A DNA stretch of 64,000 nucleotides from Brevibacillus_D fluminis_A (GTDB lineage: Bacteria > Bacillota > Bacilli > Brevibacillales > Brevibacillaceae). This document shows, piece after piece, positions 9,504 to 17,994 of this stretch. The first letter of the stretch is position 1, and every line of letters starts with the position of its first letter. The notes under the pieces were generated by a model that had not been told where the DNA came from, did not search any database, and saw nothing but the letters and a program-made list of their open reading frames with translations. Position numbers and translations under genes: made by a program. The stretch spans positions 4,210,001 to 4,274,000 of the forward strand of contig NZ_CM125436.1 of the NCBI RefSeq assembly GCF_052072235.1. The letters run 5' to 3'.

Positions 9504-9545
9504 GACCGCTTGCGGTCAACAAAAACGGTCATGACCGTTTTTGTT
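9504..9545. promoter_or_regulatory. Two adjacent palindromes between the ROK gene and the transport operon
   Basis: Two perfect palindromes touch each other: GACCGC-TT-GCGGTC at 9504-9517 and a 28-bp one at 9518-9545 (arms AACAAAAACGGTCA and its complement). Both share the GGTC/GACC core. The second begins at the ROK stop codon and could serve as its terminator (A/T-rich outer arms), but the shared core and the place upstream of the binding-protein gene also suit an operator for the ROK regulator. Binding is inferred. Confidence 0.5.
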
Positions 9546-10725
9546 ACACTTTATCAAGCAATCTGGCGGACGGAAACGCCTCCAACACGCTGTGAACCGC
9601 GCCGACCAGACCTGCTTTCTCCCCCAGCCTTGCTTTTTCGATGCGGGGAACGACTGGAACCCATTCGCCCAGCCAGTTGCGAATCCGCTCCCCCCCTCTT
9701 TCGTCGAGATGGATCATCTCTCCGCTCAAAATCAGCAGCTCCGGGTTCAGGACGCTGATGATGTTGGCCATGCAGAATGCCCAGTGCCGATGAATGTCAG
9801 CAAGCAGCGCTTCCGCTTCCTCATTGCCTTGTTCAGCATGCCAGGCGAGCCGCTCGATGACGCTCTGCCCTTCCTCCAGGCCCGAGAGAATCCCCTTTGC
9901 CTTTTCCTTGATGCCCAGCACGGAATAGTTGTGTTCAAAGACGCCCAGTTCTTCCCCGTGCCGATTATGTACAGGCCCGATCATCATGTAGCCGATTTCC
10001 CCTGCCGCCTCGCGACTTCCGCGAAAAAACTGGCCGTCGAGGATAATCCCGGCTCCGATTCCCGTGCCCACGTACATGTAGACCAGATTGGATGAGTCGA
10101 CGCCCACCCCTTTTGCATACTCGCCCATTGTCATCATATTAACGTCGTTATCGATGATGACAGGCAGTCTGAGCTGCTGCTCCATCTCCTGCTGCACCGA
10201 CAGCCCCATCCAGCTGGTGGACAGCGAGTAGCTGACGGTCCCCGTCCCTCTCTGGGTGATGCCGGGCAAACCGACGCCCATGCCCAGCAGACGGTCGCGC
10301 GTCAAGCCGCATTCTTTCAACAGATCGGTCAAGGCAGCGTCCAGGTCCGCGATCAGCGCTTTGCCATCGGTCGACTGCTTGAGCCGCGTACGCGACTCGG
10401 CGATGAATTCCCCTTTGAGATTGGCGATCGCCATCTGCAGATACGAGCCTTCAAAAACCGCGCCCGCGATCGCATAGGCCTGGTAGTTGTAAGCAAGCAA
10501 AATCGGCTTGCGTCCTCCCTTGGAATCGCCGATCCCGATCTCATGCAGCAACCCTTCTCGTATCATCTCGTCTACCAGTGCGGATACGCACGGGCGACTC
10601 AGCTGTGTTTGTTTGGCGATTTCGGCGCGGGATATTTGCTGATTCACGATCACCTGCTCCAAAATCGCCTCCTTATTTAACTTTTTGACTCGTTTGGTGC
10701 CCCCGGTTTTCTTCAGCTCCGTCAC
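9544..10725 (-). CDS. ROK-family transcriptional regulator (NagC/XylR type)
   Basis: A 393-residue regulator: an N-terminal winged helix (NKEAILEQVIVNQQISRAEIAKQT, about 16-75), then a ROK sugar-kinase-like domain with GMGVGLPG, IDNDVNMM and VGTGIGAGIILDG. The GEIGYM block is present, but the cysteine-rich zinc motif that follows it in most ROK proteins is replaced by MIGPVHNRHGEELG without cysteines, so zinc-coupled sugar sensing may be altered or lost. ROK repressors of this layout (NagC, XylR) release DNA on binding a sugar or sugar phosphate. It lies directly upstream of the transporter and deacetylase operon and is its likely regulator; possible operators are the palindromes just downstream of its stop. 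Confidence 0.9.
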   Translation of the reverse strand: MTELKKTGGTKRVKKLNKEAILEQVIVNQQISRAEIAKQTQLSRPCVSALVDEMIREGLLHEIGIGDSKGGRKPILLAYNYQAYAIAGAVFEGSYLQMAIANLKGEFIAESRTRLKQSTDGKALIADLDAALTDLLKECGLTRDRLLGMGVGLPGITQRGTGTVSYSLSTSWMGLSVQQEMEQQLRLPVIIDNDVNMMTMGEYAKGVGVDSSNLVYMYVGTGIGAGIILDGQFFRGSREAAGEIGYMMIGPVHNRHGEELGVFEHNYSVLGIKEKAKGILSGLEEGQSVIERLAWHAEQGNEEAEALLADIHRHWAFCMANIISVLNPELLILSGEMIHLDERGGERIRNWLGEWVPVVPRIEKARLGEKAGLVGAVHSVLEAFPSARLLDKV

Positions 10726-10900
10726 CGAATGATGTCACCACCAAAATTAGTAATTATAACTAACAAAGTTACCAAGATTATACACCCTGCTTTTTCCAAT
10801 AGTCAAACTATTTTGCTTTCGACAGTTATTGTTACTTGTAGAAAAATCCGATACACTCGCCAAATACAAACGTGCGTTCCTATCTCTTGTGCATTCGAGC

Positions 10901-10946
10901 AAAAAACGAGCATCCCCCCGCTGTCCTTTGGGAAAGATGCTCGTTT
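10901..10946 (-). terminator. Rho-independent terminator of the DinB gene
   Basis: Stem of 11 bp (AAACGAGCATC at 10904-10914 with 10936-10946) followed on the minus strand by a run of Ts. It closes the DinB gene just downstream of its stop. The rest of the 10,726-10,900 interval is AT-rich and presumably holds the ROK promoter. Confidence 0.8.
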
Positions 10947-10954
10947 CTCACGCG

Positions 10955-11464
10955 CTACCTGATTTCATATAAATAGTAGATATAGTCGGTAGAAGCGCCT
11001 TTCTGCCCCAGCTGACGCATCATCGCAGTCAGATTGCCGCGGTGGTAGGTGCCGTGGTTGACAACATGCTGGACGATTTCGAATGGGGTGGCGTGCAGCG
11101 TACCAAACGCCGGATGTGTATAGGAATTCGTGGACGCATAATCTTCTTTCTCCATTAAAAACGTCCGGAACCGTTCTGCCAGCGAACCGTACAGCTGCTC
11201 CATCTCCCCGAGGCTTTTCCCTTTCACTTCTTCCATTACGCCAGGCATTTCCGATACAGTCTCTTCATAGCTTTTGCCGCTGACCGCGCGGAGCCAAACG
11301 TTATCGACGATGTAAATATGCGCAACCGCATCGTACAGCGTCGGAAACACGCTTTGGAGCTGCTCGTGGTACAGCCCTGCCGGCAGCCCCTTTGCATGAT
11401 CGAACGTTTTGCGGTTTGCCCATACATGATAGTCGTATAGCTTCAGCGTTTCTTTTTTATTCAT
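10955..11464 (-). CDS. DinB/YfiT-like putative metal-dependent hydrolase
   Basis: A 169-residue DinB-superfamily four-helix bundle. The expected three metal-ligand histidines are visible: in YDYHVWANRK near residue 13, in VAHIYIVDNVWLRAV near residue 48, and in the C-terminal pair QHVVNHGTYHRGNLTAMM near residue 130. Members are often thiol-dependent transferases (bacillithiol S-transferases such as BstA belong here) or are damage-induced with unknown activity. Single gene with its own terminator; the ATG follows GAGGAACTC. Confidence 0.85.
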   Translation of the reverse strand: MNKKETLKLYDYHVWANRKTFDHAKGLPAGLYHEQLQSVFPTLYDAVAHIYIVDNVWLRAVSGKSYEETVSEMPGVMEEVKGKSLGEMEQLYGSLAERFRTFLMEKEDYASTNSYTHPAFGTLHATPFEIVQHVVNHGTYHRGNLTAMMRQLGQKGASTDYIYYLYEIR

Positions 11465-11545
11465 GAGTTCCTCCTCGTACCGATGTCATCCATCGCTTTT
11501 TTCTCTATGATAAACGCACTTCCCTGACAAAACCTGTCAGTGGAG

Positions 11546-12520
11546 TTACTCACTGTCATCATGTTGGTAAAAATCCAGCAGGTCTGTAACGATCGCCACC
11601 ATCCGCTCCTTTAGCTGAAGAGGCTCGAGCACCCGGATCGCCTTTCCATAAGAGAGCAGGAAATAGGGGGCCAGCGATTGGATCATTTGTTCATCAAGCT
11701 TGAGGTGAACGTGCGTTTCGGAGCGCTCGATGACGATGTGGCCAAGCATCCAATGATTGCACAAATCATCAAGCGCTTGCGGTTTGCCCACGATGTGAAC
11801 CGAGACCAGCTTGTCCGGCTGCGCCGGATCAGGCAGCAGGCTTTTCATGAAAAAATGCCGGGCGGAAAAAGCGTCCGGCCGCACAAAACTCGCTTCCGTC
11901 CGAACGAGCGCGCGAATGCGATCGACGCGAAAGCTCCTGATTTCGCCGCGCAAATGGCAATGGCCCACGACATACCATTTGTTTTTCCAGTTGACCAGCC
12001 CGTACGGATCGATCAGCCGGCTTTTGGGCAAAGGCTCTCTGCTCGTCTGATACTCCATCGCAAGCGTGCGGCTTTCGGCCACAGACAGCTCCAGGTCCTT
12101 CAAGTAATCGGTCAATGACGAGTCGGGCGGCGGTTTGATGACATCGAAGCCAACCATATGGCGGTTGATGGTTTCAAGCTGTTTCTCATTTGTATACCGC
12201 TTCAGCTTGGAAACGGCGCTTTCCAACGATTCGCCGAACGGATAACCTGCTTCCTGGGCAAAAACCGCTGCGTGAATCAGCGCCTTCTGCTCATCCAGAT
12301 GGAAAAACAGCGGAGCCTCCGTAAATTGGGACAGAAGGCTGTAGCCCCCGTAATGCCCAGGGTCCGAAACGATCGGTACGCCGCTAGCACAGAGAGCGTC
12401 GATGTAGCGATACACCGTGCGGATATTGATCTCCAGCGCCTCGGCAAGCTGCTTGGCGGTCATTCGTTTGCCCACTTTCAGGAGCCACAAGATGGAAAGC
12501 ATGTTGTCTGCTTTGGACAT
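11546..12520 (-). CDS. WYL-domain transcriptional regulator (YafY/DeoR-like HTH)
   Basis: A 324-residue regulator. Residues 1-65 form a winged helix (LAEALEINIRTVYRYIDALCASGVP is the recognition region). The WYL ligand-sensing domain spans about 135-215, with the core WKNKWYVVGHCHLRGEIRSF, and a WCX C-terminal extension follows. WYL domains bind small molecules or nucleic acid; ligand and targets cannot be read from sequence. It lies about 80 bp upstream of the DinB gene in the same direction and could be co-transcribed with or regulate it. Confidence 0.85.
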   Translation of the reverse strand: MSKADNMLSILWLLKVGKRMTAKQLAEALEINIRTVYRYIDALCASGVPIVSDPGHYGGYSLLSQFTEAPLFFHLDEQKALIHAAVFAQEAGYPFGESLESAVSKLKRYTNEKQLETINRHMVGFDVIKPPPDSSLTDYLKDLELSVAESRTLAMEYQTSREPLPKSRLIDPYGLVNWKNKWYVVGHCHLRGEIRSFRVDRIRALVRTEASFVRPDAFSARHFFMKSLLPDPAQPDKLVSVHIVGKPQALDDLCNHWMLGHIVIERSETHVHLKLDEQMIQSLAPYFLLSYGKAIRVLEPLQLKERMVAIVTDLLDFYQHDDSE

Positions 12521-12588
12521 GTTCTTCTAAATTCCTTTCCTGATCGGCACCGACAGAACAGGCTGAACACGAATGGCCGTGCCTGCCC

Positions 12589-13080
12589 TTATATTTGCAG
12601 CCGATCTTTTAGCAAGCTTACATCTACTTCCACATTTTCCAGGCGAATTCCTTGCAGCACCTGTCTACGCTCGTGGCGGTCAAACTTGTCACCCAGCAGG
12701 GAGACCTCTTCTTTTAGCAGATCAACGTCGACTCGCAGCTCCCTGACCTCTTCTTTCAGCAGATCGACGTCGACTCGCAGCTCCCTGACCTCTTCTTTCA
12801 GCTCTGCAACCTCTTGCTTCAAAACAGCGACTTCTTCCTTTAACAATGCGACATCTTGCTTCAGCATCGCAACGTCCTGCTTTAACATCGCAACATCCTG
12901 CTTCAGCACCGCGACATCCTGCTTCAGCACCGCGACATCCTGCTTCAGCACCGCGACATCTTGCTTCAACTCAGCTACATCTTTTTTTACCTCCGCCAAT
13001 TCCTGACGAAACTCATGATTGTACTCAATCAGCTTGCCCACCTTGCCAACCAAATCCACCAGCAGTTCCTTTTCCGTCAT
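12589..13080 (-). CDS. Heptad-repeat coiled-coil protein encoded by 21-bp tandem repeats
   Basis: A 163-residue cytosolic protein with no signal peptide. Residues about 25-130 are nearly uninterrupted heptads: ELKQDVA, then repeated VLKQDVA and MLKQDVA units, then VLKEEVA-like units and a duplicated 14-residue ELREL/DLLKEEV block. Leu/Val at a and d positions predicts a long parallel coiled coil. The DNA mirrors this as tandem 21-bp units at about 12,835-12,980 and a 42-bp duplication at about 12,713-12,795, so length variation between strains is expected. The closing 30 residues (FDRHERRQVLQGIRLENVEV) are not repetitive. Function unknown; similar small coiled-coil proteins occur in Bacillales without known roles. 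Confidence 0.8.
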   Translation of the reverse strand: MTEKELLVDLVGKVGKLIEYNHEFRQELAEVKKDVAELKQDVAVLKQDVAVLKQDVAVLKQDVAMLKQDVAMLKQDVALLKEEVAVLKQEVAELKEEVRELRVDVDLLKEEVRELRVDVDLLKEEVSLLGDKFDRHERRQVLQGIRLENVEVDVSLLKDRLQI

Positions 13081-13290
13081 CCTTGCCTCTCCTCCCTCAA
13101 CGTCGATTCCCGGTCGTGCCTATTTGCTTTCTTTCTATCTATATTATTGCGAAAGATAGAATGCTCGTAAAGTAAAGTTGGCGGCTGATTTTGTCCCAAC
13201 TCTCGATTGCCCAACTTCTTCCCTTGCTTTTTCTACCTTACTTTCCCTATGATAGTGAGAGACTGCCCTAGTATGGAGGTATTTTGTAAC

Positions 13291-15783
13291 GTGCAGAACA
13301 TCATTAGAAGAGAAGATATCGAGTTGCTCGCTCCTGCGGGCAATTGGGATTGTTTGAAGGCTGCGGTTGCCAATGGCGCCAACGCCTGTTATTTTGGCGT
13401 AGAAAAGTTCAACGCCCGCGCCCGGGCTGAAAACTTTAAAATGGATGAGTTGCCGGAAATCATGGCGTTTTTGCACCTGTACGGTGTGAAAGGCTTTGTT
13501 ACCTTTAATATTCTGGTGTTTGAAGACGAATTGAATGAAGCGCGCAAGCTGGTGGAAGCCTGTATCGCCGCCGGGGTCGATGCCCTGATCGTGCAGGACC
13601 TCGGTCTGGTGAAATTGATTCGCGAGATTTCGCCTGACTTCCCGATCCACGGCTCCACCCAGATGACGATTACTTCTCCGGAAGCGGTGGAATTCACCAA
13701 GCCGTTCGATTTGGAGCGTGTCGTACTCGGACGCGAAAACTCGCTGAAAGAAATCAAAAAAATCGGCGACACGGCGAAGCTGCCGATGGAAGTGTTCGTC
13801 CACGGCGCGCTGTGCGTCTCTTACTCCGGTCAGTGCCTGACGTCGGAAATGTGGGGCGGACGCTCGGCCAACCGCGGCGAATGCGCGCAAGCATGCCGCC
13901 TGCCGTATGATCTGATGGTCGATGGCGTAGAAAAGCCGATGGGCAACGTAGCCTATCTGCTCTCCCCGAAAGATTTGGCCGCGATCGATATCGTGCCGGA
14001 GCTGATCGAGGCGGGCGTTACTTCTTTCAAAATCGAAGGCCGCTTGAAGTCGCCTGAGTACGTCGCGAACGTAGTCAGCAAATACCGTGCAGCCATCGAT
14101 AAATATTTTGACGGTGTCGATGCCAAGCCGAGCAAGGTCGAACTCCGCGAGCTGCAGCAAAGCTTTTCGCGCGGCTTTACACACGGCTTTTTGGACGGTA
14201 CCAACAACAAAACCTTGCTGGACGGCACATTCCCGAAAAGTCGCGGTGTCTTTTTAGGCACAGTGAAAAAAGTAATGCCGACCGCTGTCCTTGTCGAGCT
14301 GGACTCTCCGCTGAAGCGCGGCGACGGGATCGTGTTTGACGCAGGCGACCCGACGCAGAAAGAAGAAGGCGGCCGCGTCTATGACATCCTGACGAAAGGG
14401 CGCAAGGTGGAAGGCGAGGTCGAGCGCGGACTGTATGAAATCGTGATGGGCCGCAATGACGTCAACCTGAAGCGCATCCACGTCGGCGACCGCGTCTGGA
14501 AAACGAATGATCCTGAATTGAACAAGCGTCTGCGCAAAACGTTTGAAACCGAAAAGCCGTACCATACGTTCCCGCTCGCCGTCCATGTAAGCGGCAAGGC
14601 TGGCGAACATTTGAAAACGACTTGGGTTGACCTCGGCACCAACCACGCCGTGAGCATCCAATCGGAGCCGCTGCTGGAAACCGCGCTGAAGCGCCCGCTG
14701 ACGCACGAATCGCTCCACGATCAGCTTGGCCGGCTTGGCGGAACCTTGTATTACCTTGAGCCTGGCCAGCTTACGGTCGATCTGGCGGGCGATGTCATCA
14801 TTCCGATGAGCGAGCTTAACCGGATGCGCCGGGAAGCCGTCGAGCAGTTGACGACACTGCGCATGGTACCTCCGGTGTATACCAAACGGAACGTGGATGC
14901 ATACGCGGACAGCCATTTGGTGAAAAATCGGAAGCAGCCGCTGTTGACCGCCCTTTGCCGCTCGCTCGAGCAAATCGAGGCTGCTGCGCAAACCGATGTC
15001 GACTTCCTGTATGCGGATTTCGAATTCGTCAAGCAATACCCGGATGCGGTGAAGCTTGCCCATCGCTTTGGCAAAAAAATCGCCCTGGCGACCATGCGCA
15101 TCCATATGCCAGACGAGAACGGCGTGCTTGCGCTCATCGCCAAAGCGAAGCCGGATGCGATCCTCGTCCGCAATACCGGCGCGCTCTATTACTATCTGTC
15201 TCGTCGAGAGGAGATTTCCATCCCGCTGATCGGCGACTTCTCACTCAACGTGTCCAATCATAAAACAGCCGACCTGTTCCTTGAGTGCGGCATGGAACGT
15301 GTGACCGCTTCGTATGATTTAAACATCCAACAGATGGTCGATCTGCTGGAAAATGCCGATTCGCCGAACATGGAGGTCGTCATTCACCAGCACATGCCGA
15401 TGTTCCACACCGAGCACTGCGTGTACTGCACATTCTTGAGCGAGGGGACCGACCATACGAACTGCGGAACGCCGTGCGAAGAATCCCGCATCTCGCTGAA
15501 AGACCGCGTTGGCTTCTCTCACCCTGTCCGTGTGGATACCGGCTGCCGCAATACGGTGTACAACGCGATTGACCAGTCGGGCGCCGAGTATTTGCGCGAG
15601 TTCATGGATCTTGGCGTCGGCAGCTTCCGCATCGAGTTCCTTGAAGAGGAAGCGGAGCGCGTCCAGGAAGTCATCCGGCTGTACCGCCAAGCGATGCGCG
15701 GCGAAATTACCGGTACACAGGTTTGGCGGACGCTGAAGGCGACCAACCAGCTCGGCGTAACCCGCGGCCAACTGACGAAATAA
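13291..15783 (+). CDS. U32-family protein (RlhA/TrhP-like RNA hydroxylase) with DUF3656
   Basis: An 830-residue U32 protein. The N terminus IELLAPAGNWDCLKAAVANGA and the central HGALCVSYSGQCLTS block are the classic U32 signatures. The C-terminal half has Cys-rich segments (CVYCTFLSEGTDHTNCGTPC) as in RlhA and TrhP, which use prephenate-dependent chemistry to hydroxylate C2501 of 23S rRNA or U34 of tRNA. Peptidase activity is the old name only. A DUF3656-like middle region accounts for the extra length. The GTG at 13,291 is chosen because GGAGGT lies ten bases upstream; in-frame codons up to 13,207 lack a ribosome site. The small UPF0435 gene follows after 24 bp. Confidence 0.88.
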   Translation: MQNIIRREDIELLAPAGNWDCLKAAVANGANACYFGVEKFNARARAENFKMDELPEIMAFLHLYGVKGFVTFNILVFEDELNEARKLVEACIAAGVDALIVQDLGLVKLIREISPDFPIHGSTQMTITSPEAVEFTKPFDLERVVLGRENSLKEIKKIGDTAKLPMEVFVHGALCVSYSGQCLTSEMWGGRSANRGECAQACRLPYDLMVDGVEKPMGNVAYLLSPKDLAAIDIVPELIEAGVTSFKIEGRLKSPEYVANVVSKYRAAIDKYFDGVDAKPSKVELRELQQSFSRGFTHGFLDGTNNKTLLDGTFPKSRGVFLGTVKKVMPTAVLVELDSPLKRGDGIVFDAGDPTQKEEGGRVYDILTKGRKVEGEVERGLYEIVMGRNDVNLKRIHVGDRVWKTNDPELNKRLRKTFETEKPYHTFPLAVHVSGKAGEHLKTTWVDLGTNHAVSIQSEPLLETALKRPLTHESLHDQLGRLGGTLYYLEPGQLTVDLAGDVIIPMSELNRMRREAVEQLTTLRMVPPVYTKRNVDAYADSHLVKNRKQPLLTALCRSLEQIEAAAQTDVDFLYADFEFVKQYPDAVKLAHRFGKKIALATMRIHMPDENGVLALIAKAKPDAILVRNTGALYYYLSRREEISIPLIGDFSLNVSNHKTADLFLECGMERVTASYDLNIQQMVDLLENADSPNMEVVIHQHMPMFHTEHCVYCTFLSEGTDHTNCGTPCEESRISLKDRVGFSHPVRVDTGCRNTVYNAIDQSGAEYLREFMDLGVGSFRIEFLEEEAERVQEVIRLYRQAMRGEITGTQVWRTLKATNQLGVTRGQLTK

Positions 15784-15807
15784 ACGAGCGGAAAGGGAGA
15801 GAATCAT

Positions 15808-16038
15808 ATGGGAGATTTGAACCAGGCAACACAGGAAAATTTGGCGATCATCATCGAGGGGATCAAGGCCAAGCTGAACATGGCCAACACCGCTGTCATG
15901 CGGCCCGAGGATTTCGATCTCGCCAACTATGAGGATTTGCTGTATCTGTACAACATGGTGCAGAAAAAAGCCAATTTCAGCATCAACGAGATGACCTTGA
16001 TCGTCGAAGAGCTGGGTGGCATGAGAAAACAAGGCTAA
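15808..16038 (+). CDS. UPF0435 (DUF1128) family small protein
   Basis: A 76-residue soluble protein matching the UPF0435 family (Bacillus subtilis YfkK). The conserved tail LYNMVQKKANFSINEMTLIV is clear. No enzymatic motif. It is preceded by AAAGGGAGA and stands 24 bp after the U32 gene, so both are probably on one mRNA that ends at the hairpin downstream. Function unknown. Confidence 0.8.
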   Translation: MGDLNQATQENLAIIIEGIKAKLNMANTAVMRPEDFDLANYEDLLYLYNMVQKKANFSINEMTLIVEELGGMRKQG

Positions 16039-16061
16039 CGAGATTTCTCGGTACAAAACAG

Positions 16062-16099
16062 AGGCTTTCTCTTGCAGCATTGCGGGAGAAAGCCTTTTT
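16062..16099 (+). terminator. Rho-independent terminator
   Basis: Perfect 10-bp stem AGGCTTTCTC (16062-16071) with 16086-16095, 14-nt loop, then five Ts. It ends the U32-UPF0435 transcript. Confidence 0.88.
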
Positions 16100-16168
16100 G
16101 GCCCAAATGTTCCCAAGGCTGCACCGCAAGCATGGCGCAGCCAAGTTTGCGACTAGGAGAGATTGCGT

Positions 16169-17314
16169 GTGACGTCCATCTACGCGCTTCGCGCTTATAA
16201 CTATTTTTACTTTTCCCTGCTGTCGATCTTCATTTCCTTTTTGCCGATTTACTATGCGGCCCAAGGCATTTCCGCCGCCCAGATCGGGGTCATAATCGGG
16301 GCCGGAGCGTTGACCGGGATCATCTCCCAGCCGCTTTGGGGGTTCATCAGCGACCGATACAAAACGGTGAAAAAAGTGATTTTGCTGATTTTGCTATTAT
16401 CCATCGGCCTCGGCGTCCTGCTTTTGCAGCTGTCCGCCTTCACGTCCATTTTGCTTTTGACGGTTCTCCTCTACTTTTTCTTTTTGCCGACCGATCCATT
16501 GACCGAAAGCCTCAATTACCGCATTTCCCAAGAACGCGGCATCAGCTTCGGCTCGATCCGCATGTACGGCGCCATCGGATACGCCACCGCCTCCTTGATC
16601 ACCGGTTACGTGGCGGACGGATACGGGGTGGGCAGCCTCGCCGTTTTGTTCGCGATCTTTGGTGTCGCCACGGCGTTTTCCTGTTTTTTGCTGCCGGATG
16701 TGACGGCAGCACGCGCGCCCGTCTCGCTGCGGGCGTTGGGCCAATTTTTCACGTACCGCAAAACGCTCTGGTTTTTTGCGCTGGTGTTCCTGACCGCGCT
16801 CCCCCATCGGATGAACGACCACTTTCTCGGCGTCGCCATCCAAAGTCTGGGCGGTTCTACCGGCTTGGTCGGTCAGGCCTGGTTTTGGAATGCCGTGAGC
16901 GAAGTCGTGTTTTTTGCGATCAGCTTCTGGTTTTTGAACCGGATGAAAGAAGTGACGCTGATTTCGCTTGCCGCAGCTTGTTACACGATTCGGTATTTTC
17001 TTTGTTCGCTCGCGGTCACCCCTGAACAAATCGTGGCGCTGCAGCTGATGCAAGGGATCACGTTCGTTATTTTCTACACAGCGGCCATCCAGTATCTGTA
17101 CAAGGTCGTGCCGGAAGAATGGAAATCGACCGGCCAAACCGTTCTCGCCATCCTGTTTTTCGGTATTTCCGGGATGGTCGGGTCGGTGCTCGGCGGCTGG
17201 GTGCTGGATCATTTCGGTACCTCCTCCCTCTTTCTGATGATGGCGGGGCTATCATTCGCCAGCTTGCTGTTCAGCCTGTTTTTGCGCAGCCGTTCCGTCG
17301 AAGCAGCGAACTAA
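16169..17314 (+). CDS. MFS transporter (NupG/PPP-like, MFS_1_like)
   Basis: A 381-residue protein with 12 predicted membrane segments. The first helix YNYFYFSLLSIFISFLPIYY and the loop WGFISDRYKTVKK between TM2 and TM3 (the MFS G-x-x-x-D-R motif) place it in the nucleoside/lactose-permease-like MFS branch (B. subtilis YwbF relatives). Substrate unknown. The GTG at 16,169 is preferred: AGGAGA ends eight bases upstream, while a TTG two codons earlier would be too close. It is a single gene ending at a bidirectional terminator shared with the ECF gene. Confidence 0.83.
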   Translation: MTSIYALRAYNYFYFSLLSIFISFLPIYYAAQGISAAQIGVIIGAGALTGIISQPLWGFISDRYKTVKKVILLILLLSIGLGVLLLQLSAFTSILLLTVLLYFFFLPTDPLTESLNYRISQERGISFGSIRMYGAIGYATASLITGYVADGYGVGSLAVLFAIFGVATAFSCFLLPDVTAARAPVSLRALGQFFTYRKTLWFFALVFLTALPHRMNDHFLGVAIQSLGGSTGLVGQAWFWNAVSEVVFFAISFWFLNRMKEVTLISLAAACYTIRYFLCSLAVTPEQIVALQLMQGITFVIFYTAAIQYLYKVVPEEWKSTGQTVLAILFFGISGMVGSVLGGWVLDHFGTSSLFLMMAGLSFASLLFSLFLRSRSVEAAN

Positions 17315-17371
17315 AAAAAGACCACGCTCCGTCCAGGCATTTTCCGCTTGGACGGGAACGCGGTCTTTTTA
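17313..17371. terminator. Bidirectional terminator
   Basis: Outer stem AAAAAGACCACG (17315-17326) with 17359-17370, plus an inner GTCCA/TGGAC stem. A-run on one side and T-run on the other let it serve the convergent MFS and ECF genes. It overlaps the end of both coding regions. Confidence 0.85.
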
Positions 17372-17908
17372 GTCTTCTTTCATTCTCCAGTTCAGCAAAA
17401 TCATCAGCAAGGGGGGACCCAGCACGAGGGTGGAAAGGAAATTGATCGTGGCAGGCGTGATTGCACTGCCGAACACAGCCTCCGGAAAGGGAATGCGGTC
17501 GAGCAGCACATCCAGAACGGCGGCAAAGGTCAGGCCGACATAATTGCCGACCATGATGAAAATCAGAAACATGACCCACTGCATCGGGGTCACCTTCCCG
17601 GCTTTTGGCGGATACTCCGGCACATACACCATCAGTCCGCAGAGCAGCCCGATGATTCCGTTGCCCAGGCTCCAATTCCACCAAAACTGGTTATTCAGCA
17701 AATCAACACCGATATTCCCCAAAAAGCCGGCGATAAATCCGTACACCGGCCCGTAGACGGCCGCAAAGGCGCAAAGCAGCGCGATCGCCGGCCGGAAGCT
17801 GTTGTTGGCAATTTCAATGTCAGATGTAGCGTAAGAAAACAAAGAATAGAGCAGCGTCGCGACCGCCAACGTAATCCATGTTCTCTTCCTGTATGACGGT
17901 CGTAGCAT
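17369..17908 (-). CDS. ECF transporter S component (UPF0397-like)
   Basis: A 179-residue hydrophobic protein with about six membrane segments. The pattern NNSFRPAIALLCAFAAVYGP, then GFIAGFLGNIGVDLL and NWSLGNGIIGLLCGL, resembles UPF0397/ECF-type substrate-capture subunits. Such proteins bind a vitamin or related micronutrient and use a shared energising module (EcfA1A2T), which is not in this window. The ATG at 17,908 is about seven bases after AAGGGAGGG; an ATG two codons earlier abuts it. A longer in-frame reading upstream would run through the citramalate synthase gene on the same strand and is not credible. Ligand unknown. Confidence 0.72.
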   Translation of the reverse strand: MLRPSYRKRTWITLAVATLLYSLFSYATSDIEIANNSFRPAIALLCAFAAVYGPVYGFIAGFLGNIGVDLLNNQFWWNWSLGNGIIGLLCGLMVYVPEYPPKAGKVTPMQWVMFLIFIMVGNYVGLTFAAVLDVLLDRIPFPEAVFGSAITPATINFLSTLVLGPPLLMILLNWRMKED

Positions 17909-17937
17909 CCCCATCCCTCCCTTCTCTTTGTTTACCC

Positions 17938-17967
17938 GCAAAAAGGCCAAGTCAAACGACTCGGCCT
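17938..17967 (-). terminator. Terminator of the citramalate synthase gene
   Basis: Ten-bp stem AGGCCAAGTC (17944-17953) with 17958-17967, loop AAAC, one mismatch, then Ts on the minus strand. It lies between cimA and the ECF S-component gene. Confidence 0.82.
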
Positions 17968-17994
17968 CATCATTTTCGCACTTTTTCCATCTGA

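Noticed and set aside
13144..14184. 346-codon minus-strand open frame
   Set aside because: Shadow of the U32 gene; His/Arg/Phe-rich, without motifs.
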